This document shows positions 1 through 7,275 of a DNA stretch of 21,218 bases, one piece after another. The stretch is from NCBI GenBank assembly GCA_039179915.1, contig JBCDEF010000021.1:1-21218 (forward strand), given 5' to 3'. This stretch comes from JANQQZ01 sp039179915 (GTDB lineage Bacteria; Planctomycetota; Phycisphaerae; Phycisphaerales; UBA1924). The translations under genes were made by a program, and so were the position numbers. Within the stretch, counting starts at the first letter, position 1; every line of letters starts with the position of its first letter. Below the pieces are notes generated by a model. It saw nothing but the letters and a program-made list of their open reading frames with translations, was not told where the DNA came from and did not search any database.

Positions 1-1
1 C

Positions 2-452
2 AACGGCTTCAGCCTCAGAATCGTGGCCATGCAAATCTTCGGCCGTCGTCTGATGAACGAACGATCTAGCGGAATTCATGGAACGCGCGGCGAATCGTGC
101 GAAAGACACATCACGATTCTTGGTCACGGATCACGGCAGCCTGTTCCGGGCGTGATCTCGTCATCGAGTTCAGTTAGTCGGCTTGACGCACGGCCGCTGC
201 CAAGTCCGCACTTGGCATCTCAACACCAAGATCGAAAGGGCCTTCCGCGATCTGAAATGCTGGACGAAGCGGTCGTGGCTGCCGCTGACGACAGAAGCGA
301 TCCAGCGCCGGCTCGACAGCTACCGCGATTGACACAACCGGTACCGGCCTCATGCCGCTCATGGTTCATCGACGCCGGTTGAAGTGGAAAGCGAGTGCAG
401 CCTTCCAGACCGAGGGCGGTTTCGCAGAACGGAGGTCAACCACCGCGCATGA
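2..452 (+). pseudogene. Broken DDE integrase-type transposase (IS481/IS3-like), 5' end outside window
   Basis: This is the C-terminal part of an integrase-core (rve) transposase, no longer readable in one frame. Frame 2 gives 'GFSLRIVAMQIFGRR' at about 5-49. The match then moves to frame 3 (about 57-152), with 'FLVTDHGS' carrying the second catalytic Asp (codon 129-131). A TGA interrupts at 153-155. The frame resumes with 'TWHLNTKIERAFRDLK' (210-257), whose Glu (234-236) is the third acidic residue, 34 residues after the Asp and with Lys seven residues later, as expected for a DD35E enzyme. The usual C-terminal 'YRDWHNRYRPHAAHG' reads 'YRD*HNRYRPHAAHG' because TGG has become TGA at 330-332. 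One frameshift and two stops make it non-functional. IS481-like versus IS3-like orfB cannot be settled from this fragment. Confidence 0.8.
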
Positions 453-483
453 GGCTGCACCGACGGCACATCTGAGGCAATAG

Positions 484-688
484 GAAGCTGGAGTATTCGG
501 TCATTCGCGTTTCGGAATGCTTTCCAGACGCCGCGTAGCGGAGCGTACAAACTCTTGGCCCACCTTGATGACGAGATCTGAGAGTGGCTCGCACCGTGCT
601 AGGCGGCGACATCTGGTTTGGCGTCTTGCTTAACGGCGGGGCGAGATACTCGGCTGTCCTTTTTGCAACCCATCGAGCTCGCCCGCTA
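484..688 (+). repeat. Diverged ~205 bp direct repeat, copy A
   Basis: By eye this stretch aligns over its whole length with 3974-4179 in the same orientation, at roughly two thirds identity. Shared blocks include TAGCGGAGCG followed by ACAAACTC, then GAGTGG, CGGCGACAT, and at the right end CAACCCATC with CGCCCGCTA. It begins 32 bp after the transposase remnant. On the minus strand both copies can encode a short 'EFVRSA[MT]R' segment, but stops interrupt any longer frame, so I do not call a gene. The remaining bases to 854 show no gene, only an AT-richer leader before the next CDS. Confidence 0.65.
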
Positions 689-854
689 CAGCGGCCCGAC
701 CAGCGGACGCCGCGATAGCCAGAACGGGCCTCAAGATGAACGTATTTTCATGCGTAAATCACAATAGGGCCACAGCGGTCAACGAAATTTTTCTGTTGAA
801 GCAATAAGGCATTTCGCACGCCGCATCGGAACACGCATCAAAAGGGATGCCATC

Positions 855-1145
855 ATGTCTACGCAACCTTCAGCCGAAGATAAAGAACATCGAATCAAAC
901 AGGTCTCCGACGAGGATTGGCTTGCCAATTCACAGCGTTCTCCGTATGGAATCGCTCGATGGTCTGCTGGGGTGGTAGCTGCCGCGGTTGTTGTCGCCGC
1001 ATTATCTGGCATTCTTGTGGGCCACGCCGTTGCGGCAGTCGCCGGTCTTGTGGTCGTCGCGGCCGCGGTCATTTTAAGTCCGAAAACATTTCTAATGCAC
1101 AAGCTGGCCGACGATCAAGTTCGGGTCGCTGAGTTCAACTCGTGA
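855..1145 (+). CDS. Small two-helix inner-membrane protein
   Basis: A 96-residue protein with a charged, soluble N-terminus of about 33 residues. Two hydrophobic, Ala/Val-rich segments follow (about residues 36-57 and 58-75), then a short charged tail. It should sit in the cytoplasmic membrane as a helical hairpin. AAAGGGA at 841-847 is a reasonable ribosome binding site 7 bases before the ATG. Its stop overlaps the start of the mechanosensitive channel gene as GTGA, so the two are probably co-translated and the protein may act with the channel. I recognise no named family. An overlapping frame starting at 917 was judged a shadow because this frame has the SD, the coupling and the membrane pattern. 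Confidence 0.7.
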   Translation: MSTQPSAEDKEHRIKQVSDEDWLANSQRSPYGIARWSAGVVAAAVVVAALSGILVGHAVAAVAGLVVVAAAVILSPKTFLMHKLADDQVRVAEFNS

Positions 1146-2134
1146 CCGCCACGACACAAGGGCCACCGGTCACCGACCCGTCTGACGCAGAAAGTGAGGT
1201 GGCTGCTTCGAACGGCCTGTCTGTTCGCGATTTATCTACGGATGAGGCGCTCGACACCGTGTTCGGCACGGTTTCCGGGATTGTCGAATCGTCGCTCAGT
1301 CACATGCCGCTCATTGTTGCGGGCCTGCTGGTCCTCTTGGCGACATTTGTTATCGCGTTCATTGTCAAACGCGTGACAAATCAAATCCTCCGGGGGGCCC
1401 AGCTCCGGGGTTCGTTGAAAGAACTTATCACGAGATTCGCGACGCTCGCGATCTGGGTGACGGGAATCTTGCTGACGGCGTTGATCATATTTCCCGGTTT
1501 GACACCGTCCAAAGCCCTCGCCGGGCTTGGTTTGGGCTCCGTCGCGATCGGTCTGGCGTTCAAAGACATCTTTGAAAACTTCTTCGCAGGCGTGCTGATC
1601 CTCTGGCGGTTCCCCTTCGAGAACGGCGATTTTATCGCATGCGACGGCGTCCTCGGCATCGTCGAAGACGTTACCGTCCGGAACACCTTGATACGCACCG
1701 TCGAGGGCGAGCTCGTCGTCTTGCCAAACGCGGTGATCTATAAAAACGCGGTCGAGGTTCTGACCAACAGGCCACATCGGCGGATTTCGATCATCGTGGG
1801 CGTCGCGTACAGTGAGCAAATCTCCAGGTCCCGCAACGTTATAGGCGAAGCCGTTCGAGTCTGTTCTTCGGTCGCACACGACCCAAAACCGCAGATCTTC
1901 GCCCAGGAGTTTGCCAGCAGCAGCGTGAACTTCGAGGTCGCCTGGTGGACAGGATCGACGCCGCTCGAGCGGCGCCAGTCTCGCGATGAGGTTGTCGAGG
2001 CGATCAAGGTCGCTCTGGACACCGAGGGTATCGAGATCCCGTTCCCGTACCGCACGCTGACGTTCAAGGACGATCTCTCACTCGCCGGGGCTCCAGACGA
2101 CACGGCCGGCCAACTCGGCTCTGAAACAGAATGA
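1142..2134 (+). CDS. MscS-family mechanosensitive ion channel
   Basis: A 330-residue small-conductance mechanosensitive channel, which would open under membrane tension to release solutes during osmotic downshock. Three membrane helices are visible: about 56-77, 95-119, and the pore-lining TM3 at 124-153. TM3 has the expected Gly/Ala-rich pattern 'GLGLGSVAIGLAFKDIFENF'. The MscS beta-domain follows at about 155-205 ('PFENGDFI...GIVEDVTVRNTLIRT...LVVLPNAVIY'). The C-terminal alpha/beta cap ends in 'EIPFPYRTL', a typical closing motif of the family. Length is normal for short MscS proteins. It starts with GTG overlapping the stop of the preceding small membrane gene (GTGA). This is the best-defined member of the envelope-stress cassette. 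Confidence 0.93.
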   Translation: MTATTQGPPVTDPSDAESEVAASNGLSVRDLSTDEALDTVFGTVSGIVESSLSHMPLIVAGLLVLLATFVIAFIVKRVTNQILRGAQLRGSLKELITRFATLAIWVTGILLTALIIFPGLTPSKALAGLGLGSVAIGLAFKDIFENFFAGVLILWRFPFENGDFIACDGVLGIVEDVTVRNTLIRTVEGELVVLPNAVIYKNAVEVLTNRPHRRISIIVGVAYSEQISRSRNVIGEAVRVCSSVAHDPKPQIFAQEFASSSVNFEVAWWTGSTPLERRQSRDEVVEAIKVALDTEGIEIPFPYRTLTFKDDLSLAGAPDDTAGQLGSETE

Positions 2135-2227
2135 ATTCGTTTTCATCCACGCGTCAGATTGGCGCAACAGCTCCGGACGAAACTTTTGTTTCAAGAGCAC
2201 ATCATCATGCGCACATAGGAGATACAC

Positions 2228-2464
2228 ATGCTCTCGCTTAATGATCAAGATCCTATACCGAACCAAAAGACTCGCAACGGACGAATTGTCCGCGTCGGGC
2301 TACCCCTTGTCGCTGCACTGGCATTACCGCTGGCCTTTGCCGGCTGTGAAGCATCGGAAGACGCAGGCGACGAAATCGAGGACGCGGGCGAGGCGGTTAC
2401 AGACGCCGCTGAAGATGCGGGTGATGCAATCTCAGATGGCGTCGATGAGATCGACGGCGAATAA
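2228..2464 (+). CDS. Small acidic lipoprotein
   Basis: A 78-residue protein with a basic N-region, a hydrophobic stretch (about residues 23-37) and a lipobox 'LAFAGC', whose Cys39 would be lipidated after signal peptidase II cleavage. The mature part is only about 40 residues. It is almost entirely Asp, Glu, Ala and Gly in repeating 'EDAGEAVTDAAEDAGDAI' units, so it probably forms an acidic amphipathic helix at the membrane surface. AGGAG at 2217-2221 lies 7 bases before the ATG. It resembles short stress-related lipoproteins of the entericidin kind in architecture only; I do not assign it to that family. It sits 93 bp after the MscS gene, on the same strand as the rest of the cassette. Confidence 0.75.
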   Translation: MLSLNDQDPIPNQKTRNGRIVRVGLPLVAALALPLAFAGCEASEDAGDEIEDAGEAVTDAAEDAGDAISDGVDEIDGE

Positions 2465-2588
2465 TAAAAGTTTATCCGACCCCTTCTGCTGCTGCCCTTT
2501 TCCCTCCGGGACGGCGGTGGCTTTCTCAGGCAGCTTGCGCCGCAGAGCTGGCATCGAAGTTGGGACAGCGGCATCCAAGGGACATGTC

Positions 2589-2765
2589 ATGCTTGGCTGA
2601 GTAGTCGGATTTCTGCTAATCGCGATCATCGCCGGTGTTCTTGGCTTCGGCGGTATAGCCGGAGCGGCTGCAGGTATCGCGGAGATCATCTTCTTCATCT
2701 TTCTCGTGCTGTTTGTCATCTCGCTCATCATGAATCTGGTCCGCGGCAAGCCCAAGGCGGTGTGA
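2589..2765 (+). pseudogene. DUF1328 (YtjA-like) small membrane protein interrupted by TGA at codon 4
   Basis: Read from ATG 2589, the frame gives 'MLG*VVGFLLIAIIAGVLG' and continues 'FGGIAGAAAGIAEIIFFIFL' to a TGA at 2763-2765. This is a near-perfect DUF1328 protein: about 58 residues, two hydrophobic helices and the conserved 'GI(A)GAAAGIA' turn. Family members typically begin 'MLxW', so the TGA at 2598-2600 stands exactly where TGG (Trp) is expected. A single G-to-A change explains it. No ATG, GTG or TTG lies in frame between the stop and the first helix; only a CTG at 2613 might serve as a start. Either it is a recent pseudogene, it is read through, or the base is a sequencing error. No clear SD is seen. 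Confidence 0.8.
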
Positions 2766-2829
2766 TCGACACACCTTCATTGCCCCAGCGTATGGTGAAT
2801 TCCAGCCACGAACTCGAGAAGGCCCCTCA

Positions 2830-3288
2830 ATGGAAACCACTCACAAACTCAACGATTCCACCGTTAACGGCCTTCAGAAGCTGTGCAAGTTCTGCCATGA
2901 CTCAGCGGAAGGCTATCGCACCGCAGCCGGCGAACTCGCCAGCAGCACGCTCGTTGAAGCATTCGGCAACATTGCTGATAGCCGAGCTGCGATGCGTGAC
3001 GAGCTCGTCGGCATGCTCGGCATGAGCCATGAAGACATCCCCGATAGCGGTACGATGCTCGGCAACGTTCATCGCTGGTGGACCGAGGCACGGTCAGCGA
3101 TCAGTAGTACCGATGACCAGGCTGTCGTGGCCGAGGCCATCCGCGGAGAAAACACGATCGAGGACGAGTACAAGGACGTTCTCAAAGACACCGCCGGCAG
3201 CCCAGCTACCAATGTGCTCCACTCGCATCTCGGCAGCATCAAGGCGTGCCGCGAAACCCTTGAGAGCATTGTGGAGGCCCAGAGATGA
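2830..3288 (+). CDS. PA2169 / DUF2383-type four-helix-bundle protein
   Basis: A 152-residue soluble, mostly helical protein matching the ferritin-like four-helix-bundle group annotated as PA2169 or DUF2383. Recognisable positions are 'NGLQKLCKFCHDSAEGYRTA' (about 14-33, usual family form 'L..L....D..EGY..A'), 'DSRAAMRDEL' (about 50-59), 'GTMLGNVHRWWTEARSAI' (about 74-91) and 'GENTIEDEYKDVL' (about 106-118). Family members have a ferritin-like fold, but their biochemical role is not established to my knowledge; many occur beside stress genes, as here. GAGAAGG at 2816-2822 lies 7 bases before the ATG. It is the last clear gene of the cassette. Confidence 0.88.
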   Translation: METTHKLNDSTVNGLQKLCKFCHDSAEGYRTAAGELASSTLVEAFGNIADSRAAMRDELVGMLGMSHEDIPDSGTMLGNVHRWWTEARSAISSTDDQAVVAEAIRGENTIEDEYKDVLKDTAGSPATNVLHSHLGSIKACRETLESIVEAQR

Positions 3289-3309
3289 TGGGTAACATCA
3301 AGGCCACCA

Positions 3310-3333
3310 ACATCGGCTGTACCCGGCCGATGT
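3310..3333 (+). terminator. Possible terminator hairpin after the stress cassette
   Basis: ACATCGGC (3310-3317) pairs perfectly with GCCGATGT (3326-3333) around an 8-base loop, 21 bp after the last cassette stop. No T-run follows, so factor-independent termination is doubtful. Confidence 0.35.
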
Positions 3334-3347
3334 AGGCTTATCCACGC

Positions 3348-3680
3348 TTATGCCCGTTTCTCATGCGGCTTCGATCGCATCCCGGCAAAAGTCCCGGAGA
3401 GCAGAGTTGAAATAATAGACTCTGAGTCCTCAATTAGATCTATGCATCCCCAGCGAAGCTCAGAGAACTGCTTCTTGAGTTCAGACTCGTCCGTCTCTAT
3501 AGGCTCGCAGTGCTTGGGCGAGGCGAGTTCATCAACCGCCGGGATCCCGCTTGAAATACGCCATCCGAGCCATTGGATGAGTTCGTCTTTCGAAATGCCC
3601 TCGGGCTGCCCGGCGGCGACCTTTATGATTGGTTCGCGAGCGGGTCTGTGCGGAGATCGGTTGTGATAGCCCCTTCGCAC
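3348..3680 (-). CDS. Orphan hypothetical ORF (doubtful)
   Basis: A 110-residue frame that I do not recognise. The middle part looks protein-like ('EGISKDELIQWLGWRI' and an acidic 'ETDESELKKQFSELRWG' segment suggest amphipathic helices). The first ~20 residues, rich in Arg and His, look like translated non-coding DNA, so the true start may be downstream or the frame may be the 3' part of a broken gene. Its neighbours are the decayed region and the flanking repeat. Expression is uncertain. Confidence 0.3.
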   Translation of the reverse strand: MRRGYHNRSPHRPAREPIIKVAAGQPEGISKDELIQWLGWRISSGIPAVDELASPKHCEPIETDESELKKQFSELRWGCIDLIEDSESIISTLLSGTFAGMRSKPHEKRA

Positions 3681-3973
3681 CCTGCACGTGGTGGGCCAGC
3701 GAGTTTATGGATCCCGTTTGCAGTGTTCGATGTGTTCGGTCACGAAGATGCCATAGGTCCGTGTATGCATATTGGGACAATAGTTGAGGATATTCGGCTG
3801 CGATGACCGGACATCGCCAGCTGAGGAGTCAACATGCAGGAGTCGGCGAAGGTTCGAATGGGCACTGGCGACCGGTATCGCAACACTTTCATATGCGCAG
3901 CGGTCCTTGCACGGACGCGGATGATGGGGCAGCGCGACGCGGCGAGTCATGATGCCGCCCTTTCGGGGCGATC

Positions 3974-4179
3974 GAAGGCTGGCGTATCCGGTTCTTCGGG
4001 TCTCTGAATGCGAATCAGATGCCGCATAGCGGAGCGCACAAACTCCCTCCCCACCTGGAAAGCGGGATCTTGGAGTGGTGTGAGCCGTGGCAGACGGCGA
4101 CATTGAATCCGGTGCCGTGGCGAACGGCGAGGTGCCATGCCTCGCGGTGTTTGCCGCAACCCATCATGCTCGCCCGCTA
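3974..4179 (+). repeat. Diverged ~205 bp direct repeat, copy B
   Basis: This is the partner of 484-688: same orientation and nearly the same length, ending 3 bp before the stop codon of the minus-strand dockerin gene. Together the copies bracket the stress cassette and the gene-poor segment (about 3.3 kb). Shared blocks run from GAAGGCTGG (3974) through TAGCGGAGCG to CGCCCGCTA (4179). Short minus-strand frames across it have no recognisable product. Confidence 0.65.
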
Positions 4180-4182
4180 ATC

Positions 4183-5826
4183 TCAGTCGCAGCCCTGACC
4201 GAACGCGCTGACCCACGCGAAGAAGTCCGCGCTGGTGCAGAGCGAGTCGTTGTTGACATCGCACTCGGGCGCTTGCGAGCCAAAGGCGCTAACCCAGGCG
4301 AAGAAGTCGGCGCTGGTGCAGAGTGTGTCGTTGTTGACATCGCACGCGCAGTCCGTCCCGACCGACGGCAGCTCGATCCGCGCGAAGAGATCGTCGGGAA
4401 TCGTGCCGGCGAACGGCGTTGTACCCGCAAGGAAGTACAGGTGCGTGTCATCGATGTAGCCGGAGTAGGTTGCATCGGACTGGTTGAACTGCGCGATCCG
4501 GCGCGTCTGCGTCGTTCCATCGGGCAGCGTGACCTCAAACTCATCGCCGGTTCGGACAAGCTCCGTGCGCGTCCCGTCAGGGGCGACGAATATGATCACC
4601 TTATTGGCGTTGATGCCGTCAACGACCGCCGGGTTGTTGGTCACGCCGCCAATGATGTACGCGCCGTCGGGGCGGCGATCGAGCAGGAAGATCGGCGAAC
4701 CGTTGCTGCCGGCAGGCGCGTTGAACCAAGCCTCACCCGCGATGTCACTGCCTACAGGGAGGCCGATATCGGCAACAATCTCGCCGTTGATGGCGCCGAA
4801 GGCATCCGCCGGCGGGAAGAAGAATCCGCCGATGCTCGTGACGTAGGTGTTGCCGTCGGCGTCGAGCCACCCGGTGAGGCCGTTCTCGATGGACCGGCCG
4901 TCGATCGTCCCGCCCTCAAAACCAAAGGTCGAGAGATTGCCGGTCGTTGGATCCTGCACGAGAAGCGTGGCAGGGTCGGTCGACAACTCATCTGTGAGTC
5001 CGTTAAAGTTCGCATCGTCACTGAGGACATTCGTCGCACCGAAGAGGCCGAACAACGGATCTTCGCCCGGGTTTTCAAAGAACCACGCGCTCGCACGGTT
5101 CAGGTTCGCGCCGGTCGAGAACATCTGCGTGACGACATTCCCCGGGAGTTCAGGGACACTGATGGGATCGTCGTCCTCGACCAGGACCGAGTACGAGCCG
5201 TTGTCCCAGAGCAGAGCCTGGTCGATATCGGTGTCGATGACGACAACTTTGCCAGTGTTCGAGATATCGCCGACGCTCAGGCTGTTAAACAGCAGCGGGT
5301 CCGGGATACTTGGTGTCACCGGATACTCGAACAGTGTCGGCTGGGGGCGAACAAACGACGGGTTCCCCTCCTGTGCAACGATCGTAACAGGCTGGCCGGG
5401 TACAACCTTGTACGCGGTGTCGGTCGTCGCCGCCGCGGTCTCACTGCCGCCGACAGCCAACTCGCCCGCGTCGTTGATCGAGAGTTCGCGTTCAGAGATG
5501 TAGAAGATCGGCGTCGAACTCGAAGGCACCGTCGCTTCCGTATCGCGGGCGTGCACCACCATCTCACCAACCGTGCCCTGGCCGCGGATGATGTACTCGT
5601 TGCTGCTCGCGCTCGTGTGGTTCACGCGGATCGCCCACCGGGAGCGGTCCGGGCTGTTGGCGATGCGGTACAGACCGGTCTGCCAAATAGTCTCAGGCGC
5701 ACCCGTCGGATCGACCGCTCCGGGAATGATGCCGTCCGAGAACAAGATGGGCTCAACAGCCCCCTGGGCGATCGCGTTTCCAGCAAGAAGCGACATCACG
5801 GCAGCGGCAGATAGGGAAGTACGCAT
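4183..5826 (-). CDS. Secreted GC-type dockerin protein, large beta-rich ectodomain
   Basis: A 547-residue exported protein. I chose the ATG at 5826 because TTTGGAG lies 8 bases upstream and a clean signal peptide follows ('MRTSLSAAAVMSLLAGNAIA', cleavage after about residue 20). The next ~470 residues are rich in Asp, Gly, Thr and beta-strand patterns with loosely repeated 'LSINDAGELAV' and 'SVGDISNTGKVVVID' units, suggestive of a propeller-like extracellular fold; no enzyme motif is seen. The last ~55 residues are a two-repeat dockerin: 'CDVNNDTLCTSADFFAWVSA' and 'CDVNNDSLCTSADFFAWVSA', ending FGQGCD. Each has a Ca-loop-like D-x-N-x-D...D pattern with two Cys. The one extra Asp after the final Gly-Cys is unusual. 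A palindromic operator candidate (5908-5922) lies 81 bp upstream. Confidence 0.85.
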   Translation of the reverse strand: MRTSLSAAAVMSLLAGNAIAQGAVEPILFSDGIIPGAVDPTGAPETIWQTGLYRIANSPDRSRWAIRVNHTSASSNEYIIRGQGTVGEMVVHARDTEATVPSSSTPIFYISERELSINDAGELAVGGSETAAATTDTAYKVVPGQPVTIVAQEGNPSFVRPQPTLFEYPVTPSIPDPLLFNSLSVGDISNTGKVVVIDTDIDQALLWDNGSYSVLVEDDDPISVPELPGNVVTQMFSTGANLNRASAWFFENPGEDPLFGLFGATNVLSDDANFNGLTDELSTDPATLLVQDPTTGNLSTFGFEGGTIDGRSIENGLTGWLDADGNTYVTSIGGFFFPPADAFGAINGEIVADIGLPVGSDIAGEAWFNAPAGSNGSPIFLLDRRPDGAYIIGGVTNNPAVVDGINANKVIIFVAPDGTRTELVRTGDEFEVTLPDGTTQTRRIAQFNQSDATYSGYIDDTHLYFLAGTTPFAGTIPDDLFARIELPSVGTDCACDVNNDTLCTSADFFAWVSAFGSQAPECDVNNDSLCTSADFFAWVSAFGQGCD

Positions 5827-5907
5827 CAGGGGGCTCCAAACGGGACGGGGTTCGTTCTCCAACTGAAAGCTCCCCCAGCGTACTGGCGTCAACCGTTGTA
5901 CACAATG

Positions 5908-5922
5908 GTGTTTTCAAAACAT
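5908..5922. promoter_or_regulatory. Palindromic operator candidate, TGTTTTCAAAACA
   Basis: GTGTTTTCAAAACAT is a 7-1-7 inverted repeat, perfect over its inner 13 bases. It lies between the divergent dockerin gene (start 5826) and the regulator-like gene (start 5965). Near-identical sites are at 9668-9682 and 10175-10189, also before dockerin genes. A dimeric HTH repressor or activator site is the likely reading. Confidence 0.65.
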
Positions 5923-5964
5923 TTTTCTTTTCGCAGCCTCTCCCCCACGCGGTATGCTGTCCTC

Positions 5965-7275
5965 GTGAATCTACAGCAACAATCAGCTACCCGCTCGGGT
6001 GGTGCCGCCGGCGCGATCGCCCGAATACGTCTTCAGGACACCGGGGCTCGCGTCCGCTCTACCGAGCTCGGCGATGCCGCGTTCACCTCCGCGGTCGAGG
6101 CCCACGCGGCCTCGCTCCGTCGCACGCTCCACGCATGCGTCGGCGAGCCGGCCGGTCGGATCCGCGAGGCCGATTTGATCCAGCGTCTCAAACTCGATCG
6201 GTCGGTGCTAGGACGCGTTGTTCGGGCGTTGCACGCGCAGGCGCCTACCGAATTCCTTCACGAGTTACCTTCTCCCGAAGGGCTCGCCCTCGTGCTGCGG
6301 GCGGCAAGCACGCACGCCGGGCTCTCCGCTGCCGACCGAACCGCCGGCGAGCATGCGATCAAAGCCTTCCGTCGTTTCATCGTGTCATACCCCGGCAAGC
6401 GCAGAGCGTTGCTCCTGCGGCTCGCGTCCTCGATGCCGACGCAGCGAGCCGCCGCTGATCTGATCTCACGTCGGGCTATGACCAAGGCCGCTGCCGATCT
6501 GCTCGGCTACCGAGTCAAATGCACCGTCGCCTCGATGATCGTGTTCGACGGCGGCGATGCCGAACGCTTCGACACCATCCACCTGTTCAGCAAGTACGGC
6601 CTCGAACGAACCCGACCCGACGGGCCGCCGATCATCGCCGGTTCACTCCGGACCGGACCGGCCGGCCCGGCCTGTCCCTACATGCCCGCGGACCCCGCTG
6701 CCGATCCCGCGGACCCGACATCGTCGCTGCTTCGCGACTACTGCTCCGGGCCGGGCCATGTCGAGTTCTACGAAACATCCGGCGGGCTGACCGAACTGCA
6801 GATCCCGCCGCACGAGCCGCCGCTGAATACACCTGTCGATATCGTCTGTGCCCAGCGCGCACCGGCTGTTCTGCTCAAGAAGAGCCGAGAGAGTTTCACC
6901 CACGAGTGGCACCAAGTCATTACACGAATGCCGACCGACAGGATGGTCATCGACCTGATCCTCGGTCCGGGCGTGTACGAAAACACGATGCCGATGGTCA
7001 CGCAGTCGCTCTACCGGCCCGACCCGCCACGGCCGCCCATCCCCGGTGTCCGCCGAGCCGATGAGCTCCGGCCGTATGCCAGCATCGACGACCTCGGCTA
7101 CGGCCTCGGCGGAGTTCACATCCATTCAGTGAACCGCTACCGCTCCTGCCTTAGCGAACTGATCGCGCATGCCGGACTCAATCCGGAGGCATGCCGGGTC
7201 GTGCGCGTGACCAAAGAGCACCCGGAGCTCAACTCCGGCATGACTTGCTGGTTCTCGCTCCCGGGCTCTGAGTGA
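5965..7275 (+). CDS. Probable HTH regulator of planctomycete type
   Basis: I place the start at GTG 5965 (436 aa), because the longer frame from 5896 would run its first codons through the palindromic site. Residues about 45-115 form a helical region with an HTH-like core ('READLIQRLKLDRSVLGRVVRAL'-type pattern, split here at 67-90), followed by 'LPSPEGLALVLRAAS'. I recall similar N-termini ('L...LKLDKTLAWR...' then a 'P.. GL' segment) in uncharacterised planctomycete proteins. The remaining ~300 residues look soluble and mixed alpha/beta, with no catalytic motif or membrane helix. Its stop overlaps the GTG of the protease lipoprotein gene (GTGA), so the two are coupled. The palindrome at 5908-5922 is 42 bp upstream, which would fit autoregulation. 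The DNA-binding role is inference. Confidence 0.6.
   Translation: MNLQQQSATRSGGAAGAIARIRLQDTGARVRSTELGDAAFTSAVEAHAASLRRTLHACVGEPAGRIREADLIQRLKLDRSVLGRVVRALHAQAPTEFLHELPSPEGLALVLRAASTHAGLSAADRTAGEHAIKAFRRFIVSYPGKRRALLLRLASSMPTQRAAADLISRRAMTKAAADLLGYRVKCTVASMIVFDGGDAERFDTIHLFSKYGLERTRPDGPPIIAGSLRTGPAGPACPYMPADPAADPADPTSSLLRDYCSGPGHVEFYETSGGLTELQIPPHEPPLNTPVDIVCAQRAPAVLLKKSRESFTHEWHQVITRMPTDRMVIDLILGPGVYENTMPMVTQSLYRPDPPRPPIPGVRRADELRPYASIDDLGYGLGGVHIHSVNRYRSCLSELIAHAGLNPEACRVVRVTKEHPELNSGMTCWFSLPGSE

Larger units (their letters stand above)
3289..3973. other. Gene-poor AT-richer segment, no confident gene
   Basis: This 685-bp stretch separates the stress cassette from repeat copy B. Base composition is visibly less GC-rich than in the secreted-protein and iron loci. 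Apart from the hairpin at 3310-3333 and one orphan minus-strand reading frame, I see only short overlapping frames on both strands with no recognisable motif and no good ribosome binding site. It may be decayed mobile DNA. Confidence 0.5.

Noticed and set aside
330..2600. Alternative genetic code with TGA read as Trp
   Set aside because: TGA is the natural stop of many intact genes here, including the GTGA overlaps at 1142, 7272 and 17622, and Trp is encoded by TGG throughout.
4087..5814. Long plus-strand open frame (575 codons)
   Set aside because: It is antisense to the dockerin gene at 4183-5826, which has signal peptide, SD and dockerin; the plus-strand product is Arg/Asp/Val-rich with no motif.
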